Assembly (NCBI RefSeq): GCF_023952475.1
Contig: NZ_JALHRX010000025.1
Location: 1 to 58,783 of the forward strand
Length of the DNA: 58,783 bases
Reading direction: 5' to 3'
Source of the DNA: Cupriavidus sp. WGlv3
GTDB lineage: Bacteria; Pseudomonadota; Gammaproteobacteria; Burkholderiales; Burkholderiaceae
Made by a program: the position numbers and the translations under genes. Positions within the stretch are counted from its first letter, which is position 1, and each line of letters starts with the position of its first letter. This document shows, piece after piece, positions 50,344 to 58,605 of the stretch. A model generated the notes under the pieces. It was not told where the DNA came from and searched no databases. It was given only the letters and a program-made list of their open reading frames with translations.

Positions 50344-51363
50344 TCACGGTTTTTTGACCACGGTACCCTCAAGCTGCTGCTCGAGTCGTTCCAGCGCCGC
50401 GACATCCTCGGCGTCGGCGGCGAGGCGCTCGGCGTCGCGCCGTTTTGCCTCGAATTCGGTATAGCGCTCGAGCGCCAGGCGCTCTGCCACTTCCGCTGAG
50501 ACCTTGCCGGCATGCGTCAGGACCTCGCGTTCGTTGAACGCCAGGAACGCATCCAGCTTGTCCGCCCATTCCTGCATGGTCATCGTCTTGCGACGCAGGG
50601 CCATGCTTTCGGCGTAGTCGAGATACATCACCACAATGCGGTTGAGCGCGTCGACTTCCGGCTGCTGCAGATAATTCTTGGCAACGCCCACATCGCTCCG
50701 CCGCACCCTGCCGCCCTTCCAGCTCGTAAGCCCCATATTCGGCTGACTCGAATCGGATCGGGCTGCAATCAGCTCCGCGGCGGTATGGCCGGTAATGGCC
50801 CACAGCATCTTGTTCTGGGTCCTGGCGAAAAAGCGCTGCGCCTGTTCGGTAGTGCCGTCGTAATCGACGGCCGTCGCATAGATATCGCGAATCTTCTGGT
50901 AGAACCGCTTTTCGGACGCCCGGATGTCCCGGATGCGTTGGATCAGTTCATCGAAATAATCCCAGCCGCCGGGGTCCTTGAGCCGTTCGTCATCCATGAC
51001 GAAGCCCTTGACCAGGAATTCGCGCAGGTGGGTGGTGGCCCATTGGCGAAACTGGGTGCCACGATGGGAGCGAACCCGATAGCCTACTGCCAGGATCATG
51101 TCGAGGTTGTAGAGCTTGACCGCGCGCCGTACCTGCCGGGTGCCTTCCTGACGAACTATTAAGGATTCCTTAATCGTTGCTGACTCGCTTAGCTCGGCCT
51201 CTTCAAGCACGTTCTTGACGTGCATATTGATATTGGGAACAGACGTTTGAAATAGATCCGCCATCTCAAGCTGCGACAGCCAGACCGTCCCACCTTCGGC
51301 CCGCAGCCGGATCCGCGCCCCCCCGTCCTCGGTGGTGTACAAGATGAGTTCGCCAGTACGCAT
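50344..51363 (-). CDS. rhuM: RhuM-family protein (virulence RhuM/phage-associated type)
   Basis: 339 residues. The RhuM pattern is clear: GELILYTTEDGGARIRLRAEGGTVWLSQLEMADLFQTSVPNINMHVKNVLEEAEL, IKESLIVRQEGTRQVRRAVKLYNLDMILAVGYRVRSHRGTQFRQWATTHLREFLVKGFVMDDERLK. Such proteins occur on islands, in phages and next to Fic-type toxins; the biochemical role is not known. It stands alone here. Its GC and codon use are lower than in its neighbours, consistent with acquisition. No integrase, tRNA or repeat borders it. Confidence 0.88.
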   Translation of the reverse strand: MRTGELILYTTEDGGARIRLRAEGGTVWLSQLEMADLFQTSVPNINMHVKNVLEEAELSESATIKESLIVRQEGTRQVRRAVKLYNLDMILAVGYRVRSHRGTQFRQWATTHLREFLVKGFVMDDERLKDPGGWDYFDELIQRIRDIRASEKRFYQKIRDIYATAVDYDGTTEQAQRFFARTQNKMLWAITGHTAAELIAARSDSSQPNMGLTSWKGGRVRRSDVGVAKNYLQQPEVDALNRIVVMYLDYAESMALRRKTMTMQEWADKLDAFLAFNEREVLTHAGKVSAEVAERLALERYTEFEAKRRDAERLAADAEDVAALERLEQQLEGTVVKKP

Positions 51364-51489
51364 AGGCGGGATTCCTCTACCAGTTTCTTGATCGCGTCAT
51401 CGCGAACGACCCCATAGACTACCCGAAGGGATCGCCCGGTTTGTTGCAGAGTGTGCCGATACCGTGTCGAACGGCAGCACAAACGAAAA

Positions 51490-51524
51490 AGGCCGGCGCT
51501 GACCCAAAACCCAGCCGCCGGCCT
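51490..51524 (-). terminator. Rho-independent terminator after the 3-hydroxybutyryl-CoA dehydrogenase gene
   Basis: GGCCGGC (51491-51497) pairs with GCCGGCC (51517-51523), with an inner GCTG/CAGC stem. On the minus strand it is followed by TTTTTCGTTT. It separates the dehydrogenase gene from rhuM; 51364-51489 shows nothing coding. Confidence 0.87.
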
Positions 51525-51570
51525 CGCTCAGACCCGACCAGCCCATTGCACGGGCCGGTCCCGGTCCGAC

Positions 51571-52425
51571 TTACTTGCTATACACGTACACCCCGCGCCC
51601 CGTCTTGCGCCCAAGGTAGCCCGCGGCCACCATCTCGCGCATCAGCATCGCCGGACGGTACTTCGGATCGGCGAACTCGGTGTACAGCACTTCCATCACC
51701 GCCAGCATGGTGTCCAGCCCGATCATGTCGGCCAGCGCCAGCGGCCCGATCGGATGATTGCAACCGAGCTTCATGCCTTCGTCGATTTCTTCCGGCGAGG
51801 CCAGGCCTTCGCCCAGCACGCAGAAGGCCTCGTTGATCATCGGGCACAGGATGCGGTTGACGACGAAGCCCGGGCTGTTCCTGACGGTGATCGGATACTT
51901 GCCCAGTGCCTTGGCCAGTTCCTCCACGGCCGCGTGGGTGGCGTCGCTGGTCTGCAGGCCGCGGATCAGTTCGACCAGCGCCATCACCGGCACCGGGTTG
52001 AAGAAGTGCATGCCGATAAAGCGGTCGGCGCGCGTGGTCACGGCGGCCAGCTTGGTGATCGAGATCGACGAGGTGTTGGACGCGATGATGACGTTGTCGC
52101 CGACGATGCCGTCGATCTGCTTGAGGATCTTGACCTTGAGGTCGTAGTTCTCGGTGGCGGCCTCGATCACGATGTCGGTGGCCTTGAGATCGTCATACGA
52201 CGTGCTGCCTTTGATCCGCGCCAGCGCGTCGGCCTTCTGCGCCTCGGTCAGCTTTTCCTTCTTGATCAGCCGGTCCAGGCTGCCCGCCACGGTGGCTACG
52301 CCCTTCTGTACCGCGGCGTCGCTGATGTCGACCATCACCACCTTCAGTCCCACGACCGCGCAGGCCTGCGCGATGCCATTGCCCATGGTGCCGGCACCGA
52401 CGATGCCTACAGTCTTGATTGCCAT
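51571..52425 (-). CDS. 3-hydroxybutyryl-CoA dehydrogenase
   Basis: 284 residues. NAD-binding motif VGIVGAGTMGNGIAQACAVVGL, catalytic segment IGMHFFNPVPVMALVELIRG with the active histidine, and VNRILCPMINEAF. It interconverts acetoacetyl-CoA and 3-hydroxybutyryl-CoA with NAD(P)H. The fused frame extending to 52992 is a shadow; the true start is ATG 52425, preceded by AGAGGAAG. Directly upstream on the same strand is a HIT gene. In Cupriavidus several paralogs (paaH, hbd) exist, so no symbol is given. Confidence 0.96.
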   Translation of the reverse strand: MAIKTVGIVGAGTMGNGIAQACAVVGLKVVMVDISDAAVQKGVATVAGSLDRLIKKEKLTEAQKADALARIKGSTSYDDLKATDIVIEAATENYDLKVKILKQIDGIVGDNVIIASNTSSISITKLAAVTTRADRFIGMHFFNPVPVMALVELIRGLQTSDATHAAVEELAKALGKYPITVRNSPGFVVNRILCPMINEAFCVLGEGLASPEEIDEGMKLGCNHPIGPLALADMIGLDTMLAVMEVLYTEFADPKYRPAMLMREMVAAGYLGRKTGRGVYVYSK

Positions 52426-52469
52426 CTTGTCTTCCTCTGCTTGCTTGGTTGAATGCTTGAATGCGTGGT

Positions 52470-52907
52470 TCAGGGCGCCAGCTCGCGCAGCGCAGCGATG
52501 ATGCGCTCGGCATGTCCCTGGAGCACTTCCGGCTCCTGCATGTCGCGCGCGTGGCCGCGCAGCGACTGGTCGTTGTAGCGGGGCACGATGTGGAAATGGA
52601 CGTGCGGCACGGTCTGGCCCGCCGCGGCGCCGTTGAACTGGCCGATCGAGATGCCGTCGGGGTTGAAGGCCGCGCGCACCGCGCGCGCCACGCGCTGGGT
52701 GGCGACGATGGCGGCCTGGGCGCCGCGCTCCGACAGGTCGAACAGGTTGACCGCGGCTTCCTTGGGCACCACCAGCGTATGGCCGTCGGCCTGCGGCATG
52801 ATGTCCATGAAGGCAATGGTGTCGTCGTCCTCGTACACCTTGATGCACGGCATTTCGCCGCGCAGGATCTTGGCAAAGATGTTGTTCGGGCTGTACTGGG
52901 TGTCCAT
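52470..52907 (-). CDS. HIT-family nucleotide-binding protein
   Basis: 145 residues. The histidine-triad motif is HVHFHIVP, with ARAVRAAFNPDGISIGQFNGAAAGQTVPHVHFH in the normal context and FAKILRGEMPCIKVYEDDDTIAFMDI at the N-terminus. It should hydrolyse nucleotide phosphoramidates or similar AMP conjugates. Located 44 bases upstream of the dehydrogenase gene; functional link unknown. Confidence 0.95.
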   Translation of the reverse strand: MDTQYSPNNIFAKILRGEMPCIKVYEDDDTIAFMDIMPQADGHTLVVPKEAAVNLFDLSERGAQAAIVATQRVARAVRAAFNPDGISIGQFNGAAAGQTVPHVHFHIVPRYNDQSLRGHARDMQEPEVLQGHAERIIAALRELAP

Positions 52908-53002
52908 GGTCTTGTGTTGCGGTGGTCTCGGGATTTGTTGCCGCCGGGCGCCGGGTTGTCGGCTTGCCTGCGATGACGGTGCGGCGCAGCATCCGAGTGT
53001 AA

Positions 53003-53035
53003 CGCAGGGCGGCCCTTCACCGCGGCCGCCCTGCG
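53003..53035. terminator. Long hairpin between icmF and the HIT gene
   Basis: CGCAGGGCGGCC, loop CTTCACCGC, GGCCGCCCTGCG: a 12-bp perfect stem directly past the icmF stop. The U tract is poor (TTACACTCG on the minus strand), so it could end icmF or stabilise its mRNA 3' end. Confidence 0.6.
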
Positions 53036-53064
53036 CGATTACCGGTCAGCGCGTGGATCGGGCT

Positions 53065-56000
53065 CTACATATTGCGCCGATACTGCCCGCCGACCTCGAA
53101 CAGCGCATGCGTGATCTGGCCCAGCGAGCAAACCCGCACCGCGTCCATCAGCACCGCGAACACGTTCTGGTTGTCGATCACCGCCTGGCGCAGCCGCTGC
53201 AGCATCGCCGGGGCTTCGTCGGCATGCGCCTGCTGGAATGCCTGCAGCCGGTCGAGCTGGCTCTGCTTCTCGGCCTCGCTGGAACGCGCCAGCTCCAGCT
53301 TCTGCGGCACCGGGTCGCCATCCGGATTGCGGAAGGTGTTCACGCCGATCAGCGGCAGCGTGCCGTCGTGCTTGAGCTGCTCGTAGTAGAGCGATTCCTC
53401 CTGGATCTTGCCGCGCTGGTAGCCGGTCTCCATCGCGCCCAGCACGCCGCCGCGCTCGGCGATGCGCTCGAACTCCTGCAGCACCGCCTCTTCCACCAGG
53501 TCGGTCAGCTCCTCGATCAGGAAGCTGCCCTGGTTGGGGTTCTCGCACCTGGCCACGCCCCATTCGCGGTTGATGATCAGCTGGATCGCCAGCGCGCGGC
53601 GCACCGATTCGCCGGTGGGCGTGGTGATGGCCTCGTCGTAGGCGTTGGTGTGCAGCGAATTGCAGTTGTCGTAGATCGCGATCAGCGCCTGCAGCGTGGT
53701 GCGGATATCGTTGAAGTCGATCTCCTGCGCATGTAGCGAGCGGCCCGAGGTCTGGATGTGGTACTTGAGCTTCTGGCTGCGCTCGTTGGCGCCGTACTTG
53801 TCGCGCATGGTCACGGCCCAGATGCGGCGCGCGACGCGGCCCAGCACGCTGTACTCGGGGTCCATGCCGTTGGAGAAGAAGAACGACAGGTTGGGCGCGA
53901 AATCGTCGATATGCATGCCGCGCGCCAGGTAGGCCTCCACATAGGTGAAGCCGTTGGACAGCGTGAACGCAAGCTGCGAGATCGGGTTGGCGCCGGCCTC
54001 GGCGATGTGGTAGCCCGAGATCGACACCGAGTAGAAGTTGCGCACCTGGTGGTGCACGAAGTACTCCTGGATGTCGCCCATCACCTTGAGCGAGAACTCG
54101 GTGGAGAAGATGCAGGTGTTCTGGCCCTGGTCTTCCTTGAGGATATCGGCCTGCACCGTGCCGCGCACGTTCTGCAGCACCCAGGCGCGGATCTTGGCCT
54201 CTTCGTCGGCGGTGGGATCGCGGCCGTTGTCGGCGCGGAACTTGTCGAGCTGCTGGTCGATGGCGGTGTTCATGAACATCGCCAGGATGGTCGGCGCCGG
54301 GCCGTTGATGGTCATCGACACCGAGGTGCTCGGGCTGGTCAGGTCGAAGCCGTCGTAAAGCACCTTCATGTCGTCAAGCGTGGCGATCGACACGCCCGAG
54401 TTGCCGACCTTGCCGTAGATATCGGGGCGCACGTGCGGGTCTTCGCCATACAGCGTGACCGAGTCGAATGCGGTCGACAGGCGCTTGGCCTCCATGCCCT
54501 GGGACACCAGCTTGAAGCGCCGGTTGGTGCGGAAGGCATCGCCTTCGCCGGCGAACATGCGCGTGGGATCTTCGTTCTCGCGCTTGAAGGCGAACACGCC
54601 GGCGGTGTACGGGAAGCTGCCCGGCACGTTCTCGCGCATCAGCCACTTCAGCACCTCGCCGTCGTCCTCGAAGCGCGGCAGCACCACCTTGCGCACCTTG
54701 GTGCCCGACAGCGTCGTCGTGACCAGGCCGGTGCGGATTTCCTTGTCGCGGATCTTCACCACGTATTCGTCGCCGCTGTAGGCTTCGCGCATCTGCGGCC
54801 ACATTGCCAGCAGCTTGCGTTCGACCTGGCCCAGCGCGCTGTCGCGCTCCGCGGCCAGCGCGTCCAGCGCGGCGCCATCGCCCTGCGCGGCCCGCAGCAT
54901 GCGGCTGGATTCGCGCAGCTGCTGGCGCTCGCGCGCGATGCGGCTCTGCTCGGCGACGCGGCGGTGGTAGGCGCGCACGGTGTCGGCCAGCTCGGCCAGG
55001 TAGCGGCTGCGTGCCGGCGGCACGATCACGTTCTGGCCGGTGGAGATGCGGCCGGCCAGCGCCGGCAGCATGCCGGGCTGCAACTGCAGCCCGCGTTCTG
55101 CCAGCGCCTCGCGCAGGCCTTGGTACAGCATGGTGACGCCATCGTCATTGAAGCGCGACGCCTGCGTGCCATAGACCGGCATGTCTTCCGGCTTGCCGTG
55201 CCATTGCTCGCGGTTGCGCTGCACCTGCTTGGCGACGTCGCGCCAGGCATCCTGCGCGCCCTTGCGGTCGAACTTGTTGATGGCGACGAAGTCGGCGAAG
55301 TCCAGCATGTCGATCTTCTCGAGCTGGCTGGCAGCGCCGAACTCGGGCGTCATCACGTACAGCGACAGGTCGACGTGCGGCACGATGGCGGCGTCGCCCT
55401 GGCCGATGCCGGAGGTCTCGACGATCACCAGGTCGAAGCCCGCGACCTTGCACGCGGCGATCGCGTCAGGCAGCGCCTGCGAGATCTCGGAGCCCGCCTC
55501 GCGCGTCGCCATCGAGCGCATGAAGATGTTCGGGTGGTTGATCGCGTTCATGCGGATGCGGTCGCCCAGCAGCGCGCCGCCCGACTTGCGCCGCGACGGG
55601 TCGATCGAGATCACGGCGATCGACAGCGCATCCTGCTGGTCCAGCCGGAAGCGGCGGATCAGCTCGTCGGTCAGCGACGACTTGCCGGCGCCGCCGGTGC
55701 CGGTGATGCCCAGCACGGGAATCGATGCCTGCTGCGCCTGCGCATGCATCGCCGCCACCAGCGCCGCATCGGCCTTGCCGTTTTCGAGCGCGGTGATCAG
55801 CTGCGCCAGCGCGCGGCGGTCGCCGGCGGCGAGGGGCTCGAGCGAGGTGGGGGCATAGCGGCTCAGGTCGAGGTCGCAGCGCTGCACCATGTCGGCGATC
55901 ATGCCGGCCAGGCCCATGCGCTGGCCGTCCTCGGGGCTGTAGATGCGGGCCACGCCGTAGGCCTGCAGCTCGCGGATCTCGTCGGGCACGATCACGCCGC

Positions 56001-56355
56001 CGCCCCCGCCGAAGACCTGCACGTGCTCGCCGCCCTTGTCGCGCAGCAGGTCGACCATGTACTTGAAGTACTCGACATGGCCGCCCTGGTAGCTGGAGAT
56101 CGCGATGCCTTGCGCGTCTTCCTGCAGCGCCGCGGTCACGATCTCTTCGACCGAGCGGTTGTGGCCGAGGTGGACCACCTCGCAGCCATGCGACTGCAGG
56201 ATGCGGCGCATGATGTTGATCGAGGCGTCGTGGCCGTCGAACAGCGATGCGGCGGTGACGAAGCGTACCTTGTTGGCCGGCCCTGTGCCCGGCTGCACCG
56301 GCTTGGGCTGGGGCGCGCCGCGGCGCACATCATGGACATCGGAAAGGTCGGTCAT
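53065..56355 (-). CDS. icmF: Fused isobutyryl-CoA mutase / G-protein IcmF
   Basis: 1096 residues in three parts: a B12-binding domain (SLFDGHDASINIMRRIL, cobalt-ligand histidine near residue 42), a MeaB-like GTPase (GITGTGGAGKSS near 217-227, SIDPSRRKSGGALLGDR), and the acyl-CoA mutase barrel (VSIATLDDMKVLYDGFDLTSPSTSVSMTINGPAPTI, HIQTSGRSLHAQEIDFNDIRTTLQALIAIYDNCNSLHTNAYDEA). It rearranges isobutyryl-CoA and butyryl-CoA, and in Cupriavidus also acts on branched acyl-CoAs such as pivalyl-CoA. ATG 56355 with GGAG upstream is preferred over GTG 56364. Behind a LiuR-like palindrome. Confidence 0.97.
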   Translation of the reverse strand: MTDLSDVHDVRRGAPQPKPVQPGTGPANKVRFVTAASLFDGHDASINIMRRILQSHGCEVVHLGHNRSVEEIVTAALQEDAQGIAISSYQGGHVEYFKYMVDLLRDKGGEHVQVFGGGGGVIVPDEIRELQAYGVARIYSPEDGQRMGLAGMIADMVQRCDLDLSRYAPTSLEPLAAGDRRALAQLITALENGKADAALVAAMHAQAQQASIPVLGITGTGGAGKSSLTDELIRRFRLDQQDALSIAVISIDPSRRKSGGALLGDRIRMNAINHPNIFMRSMATREAGSEISQALPDAIAACKVAGFDLVIVETSGIGQGDAAIVPHVDLSLYVMTPEFGAASQLEKIDMLDFADFVAINKFDRKGAQDAWRDVAKQVQRNREQWHGKPEDMPVYGTQASRFNDDGVTMLYQGLREALAERGLQLQPGMLPALAGRISTGQNVIVPPARSRYLAELADTVRAYHRRVAEQSRIARERQQLRESSRMLRAAQGDGAALDALAAERDSALGQVERKLLAMWPQMREAYSGDEYVVKIRDKEIRTGLVTTTLSGTKVRKVVLPRFEDDGEVLKWLMRENVPGSFPYTAGVFAFKRENEDPTRMFAGEGDAFRTNRRFKLVSQGMEAKRLSTAFDSVTLYGEDPHVRPDIYGKVGNSGVSIATLDDMKVLYDGFDLTSPSTSVSMTINGPAPTILAMFMNTAIDQQLDKFRADNGRDPTADEEAKIRAWVLQNVRGTVQADILKEDQGQNTCIFSTEFSLKVMGDIQEYFVHHQVRNFYSVSISGYHIAEAGANPISQLAFTLSNGFTYVEAYLARGMHIDDFAPNLSFFFSNGMDPEYSVLGRVARRIWAVTMRDKYGANERSQKLKYHIQTSGRSLHAQEIDFNDIRTTLQALIAIYDNCNSLHTNAYDEAITTPTGESVRRALAIQLIINREWGVARCENPNQGSFLIEELTDLVEEAVLQEFERIAERGGVLGAMETGYQRGKIQEESLYYEQLKHDGTLPLIGVNTFRNPDGDPVPQKLELARSSEAEKQSQLDRLQAFQQAHADEAPAMLQRLRQAVIDNQNVFAVLMDAVRVCSLGQITHALFEVGGQYRRNM

Positions 56356-56475
56356 TGTCTCCACCGTGTCGGGGTGTTGGCGGCGACCGCGGCGTCCGCC
56401 GGCGCCGCTCTGTGCCGGCTTGGCTGGAAACGCGCGGACTGCGCCCCGGGGTTGGGGCGGATCGATTGTATGACG

Positions 56476-56491
56476 TTGACGTTAACGTAAA
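56476..56491. promoter_or_regulatory. LiuR-like palindrome upstream of icmF
   Basis: TTGACGTTAACGTAAA is a palindrome with only one mismatch pair (arms TTGACGTT and AACGTAAA). LiuR, a MerR-family regulator of branched-chain amino acid and acyl-CoA catabolism in proteobacteria, uses sites with ACGT-spaced arms like this. It sits 120 bases upstream of icmF, whose substrate comes from valine breakdown. From memory of the motif; no liuR gene is in the window. Confidence 0.65.
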
Positions 56492-56565
56492 TCAATGGGG
56501 CGGAACCCGGACGGCGGGGCGCCGGCGTCCTTATAGAGTAGGTGTCCGCGGGCTACGGGCAAACA

Positions 56566-56590
56566 AAAGGCCACCATGTCGGTGGCCTTT
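56566..56590 (-). terminator. Rho-independent terminator after the DUF2917 gene
   Basis: AAAGGCCACC, loop ATGTC, GGTGGCCTTT. On the minus strand it is followed by TTTTGTTT. It separates the DUF2917 gene from icmF's regulatory region. Confidence 0.88.
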
Positions 56591-56620
56591 GCGGCGCATC
56601 GGGATCGACTGCCGGCCGAT

Positions 56621-56968
56621 TCACCGGCACAGCGCCCCGATCCGCGGGCACTCGCCGAAGGCATCGGTGCTGTGCTCGTCCACCCGATGCCGCAGCGCGC
56701 GCAGCCACGCGGCCAGCCGCTGCATCGACCACGGTGCCGGCGTCTGCGCCAGCGTGAAACGTGCGTCCGCGCCATCGCCGGACAGCCAGACCCGATAGCC
56801 CTCGGGCAGCGCCAGTTCCTGGCCCGGTTCCAGCCAGATATCGTTGGGGTTGCCTTCCACCGTCACCCACAGCTTGCCCGCCACCGCGCAGACGGTCTGC
56901 CCGTAACCGGCGCGCCAGCTCACCGGCAGTCCGGGTTGGTCCAGTTCGAAAGTCCGTAGTTCGCGCAT
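56621..56968 (-). CDS. DUF2917 domain protein
   Basis: 115 residues. GKLWVTVEGNPNDIWLEPGQELALPEGYRVWLSGDGADARFTL is the DUF2917 core, a small beta-rich fold (cupin-like in shape). Function unknown. C-terminal half is Arg-rich and variable. It is divergent to the MocR-type gene at 57193; the 224-base spacer holds MocR-style half-sites and a tandem repeat, so the MocR regulator may also control this gene. Confidence 0.85.
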   Translation of the reverse strand: MRELRTFELDQPGLPVSWRAGYGQTVCAVAGKLWVTVEGNPNDIWLEPGQELALPEGYRVWLSGDGADARFTLAQTPAPWSMQRLAAWLRALRHRVDEHSTDAFGECPRIGALCR

Positions 56969-57085
56969 GTTGCACTCCTTGTCAGCCCGGCGGTCAGCGC
57001 GGGTGCCGTAGCATCCTGGATGGGGATGCCGGCGCCTTCGTCCGCCACCCTTCCATTATTCGCATCCCTCACTACAATCCCATGT

Positions 57086-57135
57086 ACAGTTGTGAACAGT
57101 TTTCGATGGACTGTTCAGTAGTTTTTCCTGACAGT
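57086..57135 (+). promoter_or_regulatory. Cluster of ACAGT/ACTGT half-sites upstream of the MocR-type gene
   Basis: ACAGT at 57086 and 57096 (10 bases apart, same face of the helix), ACTGT at 57110 in inverted direction, and ACAGT at 57131. Direct and inverted repeats at about one helical turn are typical for MocR/GabR regulators, which bind direct repeats near their own divergent promoters. No -35/-10 is obvious. Confidence 0.6.
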
Positions 57136-57157
57136 TGCCTGCCCACCGCCGCTCACA

Positions 57158-57190
57158 GGCAGCTCACCGGCAGCTCACCGGCAGCTCCGC
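57158..57190 (+). repeat. 11-bp tandem repeat (three units) before the MocR start
   Basis: GGCAGCTCACC twice, then GGCAGCTCCGC, ending 2 bases before the ATG. A unit number change would alter the leader length. The leader has no Shine-Dalgarno sequence. Confidence 0.9.
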
Positions 57191-57192
57191 CC

Positions 57193-58602
57193 ATGAAACT
57201 CATCTTAGATGCTTCCACCGGAATTCCACTGACCGAGCAGATCGTCGAAGGCGTGAAGGCGTGGATCGGCAACCGCGAGGCGCGCCCCGGCGCGCGGCTG
57301 CCGTCGATCCGGCAGCTGGCGGCCGAGAACGGCATCAGCCGCTTCCCGGTGATCGAGGCCTATGACCGGCTGGTGTCGCAGGGGCTGCTCGATTCGCGGC
57401 AGGGCTCGGGGTTCTATGTGGCGGACAGTCCGCTGGCGGGGCGCTCGGCGCGCGGCTGGTCGGACCCCAGCCTGGCCGAGGACCTGTCCGACCATATCCT
57501 GGAGCAGTTCAACCACCCCAGCGGCACGCTTAAGCTGGCGGGCGGCTTCGTCCCCGAGAACTGGCGCGACGTGGAGGGCCTGACGCAGGCGATTCGCGCG
57601 ATCTCGCGCAACGAGATCGACAGCGTGATCCACTACGCCACGCCGATGGGCCATCCGGAGCTGCGCCGCCAGGTGCTGCTGCGCGTGCGCCAGCTGGGCA
57701 TTGCGGCGGAGCTGCCGCAGGTGCTGATCACCACCGGCGCCAGCCAGGCGCTGGACCTGGTGGTGCGCCACCTGCTCAAGCCGGGCGACACGGTGTTCGT
57801 CGAAGACCCCGGCTACTACAACCTGTTCGGGCTGCTGCGGCTGCACGGGGTGCAGCTGGTGGGCGTGCCGCACACGCCCGACGGTCCCGACCCCGACGCC
57901 ACCGAGGCGCTGCTGCGCCAGCACAAGCCCAAGCTGTTCTTCACCAACAGCGTGCTGCAGAACCCGACCGGCTCGACGCTGGCGCCGCCGGTGGCGTTCC
58001 GGCTGCTGGAGCTGGCGCGCCGCCATGGCTTCCGCTTTGTCGAGGACGATATCTTCTCGGACTTCCAGACCCATTTCACCGACCGGCTGGCCACGCTCGA
58101 CCAGCTCGAACACGTGATCTACATCGGCGGCTTTTCCAAGACGGTGTCGGCCTCGCTGCGGATCGGCTACCTGGTAGCCGGCAAGGCGCTGGTCAAGGAC
58201 CTGGTCGACGTGAAGGTGCTGACCAGCGTGGCCGGCTCGCACTTTGCCGAAGCGGTGACTGCGGCGCTGCTGGAGCGCGGCGGCTACCGCAAGTACGTGG
58301 AGCGGCTGCGGCTGCGCGTGCGCGAAGCCGTCGCCAATGCGGTGCGGCAGCTGCACGGCAACGGCTGGGAGGTGTTCTGCCAGCCCTCCGGCGGCAATTT
58401 CCTGTGGGCGCGCCCGCCGGGCATCGAGGACTCGCGCGAACTGGTGACGCTGGGCGAGCAGTTCGGCGTGACGCTGGCGCCGGGCAATTACTTCCGCCCG
58501 GGCGGCGAGACCTCGGCGTGGATCCGCATCAACGCCGCCTATGCCAACGAGCCGCGCGCGGTGGCATTCATGCAGGCGGCAGCGGAGCGCGGCGCGCGTT
58601 GA
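57193..58602 (+). CDS. MocR/GabR-type regulator (GntR winged helix fused to aminotransferase-like domain)
   Basis: 469 residues. A GntR-type DNA-binding head (PLTEQIVEGVKAWIGNREARPGARLPSIRQLAAENGISRFPVIEAYDRL, GSGFYVADSP), linked to a fold-type I PLP domain (VLITTGASQALDLVVRHLLKPGDTVFVEDPGYYNLF, KLFFTNSVLQNPTGSTLAP, and the PLP lysine Lys316 in IYIGGFSKTVSASLRIGYLVAG). MocR proteins usually regulate rather than transaminate. The ATG at 57193 is the normal start; longer frames add shadow sequence. No enzyme gene for a typical target (gabT, pdxST, tauXY) lies next to it; the amino acid permease at 58606 is a possible target. Confidence 0.93.
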   Translation: MKLILDASTGIPLTEQIVEGVKAWIGNREARPGARLPSIRQLAAENGISRFPVIEAYDRLVSQGLLDSRQGSGFYVADSPLAGRSARGWSDPSLAEDLSDHILEQFNHPSGTLKLAGGFVPENWRDVEGLTQAIRAISRNEIDSVIHYATPMGHPELRRQVLLRVRQLGIAAELPQVLITTGASQALDLVVRHLLKPGDTVFVEDPGYYNLFGLLRLHGVQLVGVPHTPDGPDPDATEALLRQHKPKLFFTNSVLQNPTGSTLAPPVAFRLLELARRHGFRFVEDDIFSDFQTHFTDRLATLDQLEHVIYIGGFSKTVSASLRIGYLVAGKALVKDLVDVKVLTSVAGSHFAEAVTAALLERGGYRKYVERLRLRVREAVANAVRQLHGNGWEVFCQPSGGNFLWARPPGIEDSRELVTLGEQFGVTLAPGNYFRPGGETSAWIRINAAYANEPRAVAFMQAAAERGAR

Positions 58603-58605
58603 CCC

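Noticed and set aside
51571..52992. Fusion of the dehydrogenase with an upstream domain in one 473-codon frame
   Set aside because: The extra N-terminal part is a shadow of the HIT gene in another frame; the dehydrogenase has a normal start and ribosome site at 52425.
53758..56490. 910-codon plus-strand frame opposite icmF
   Set aside because: icmF covers the same DNA with unmistakable domains; the shadow has no recognised domain.
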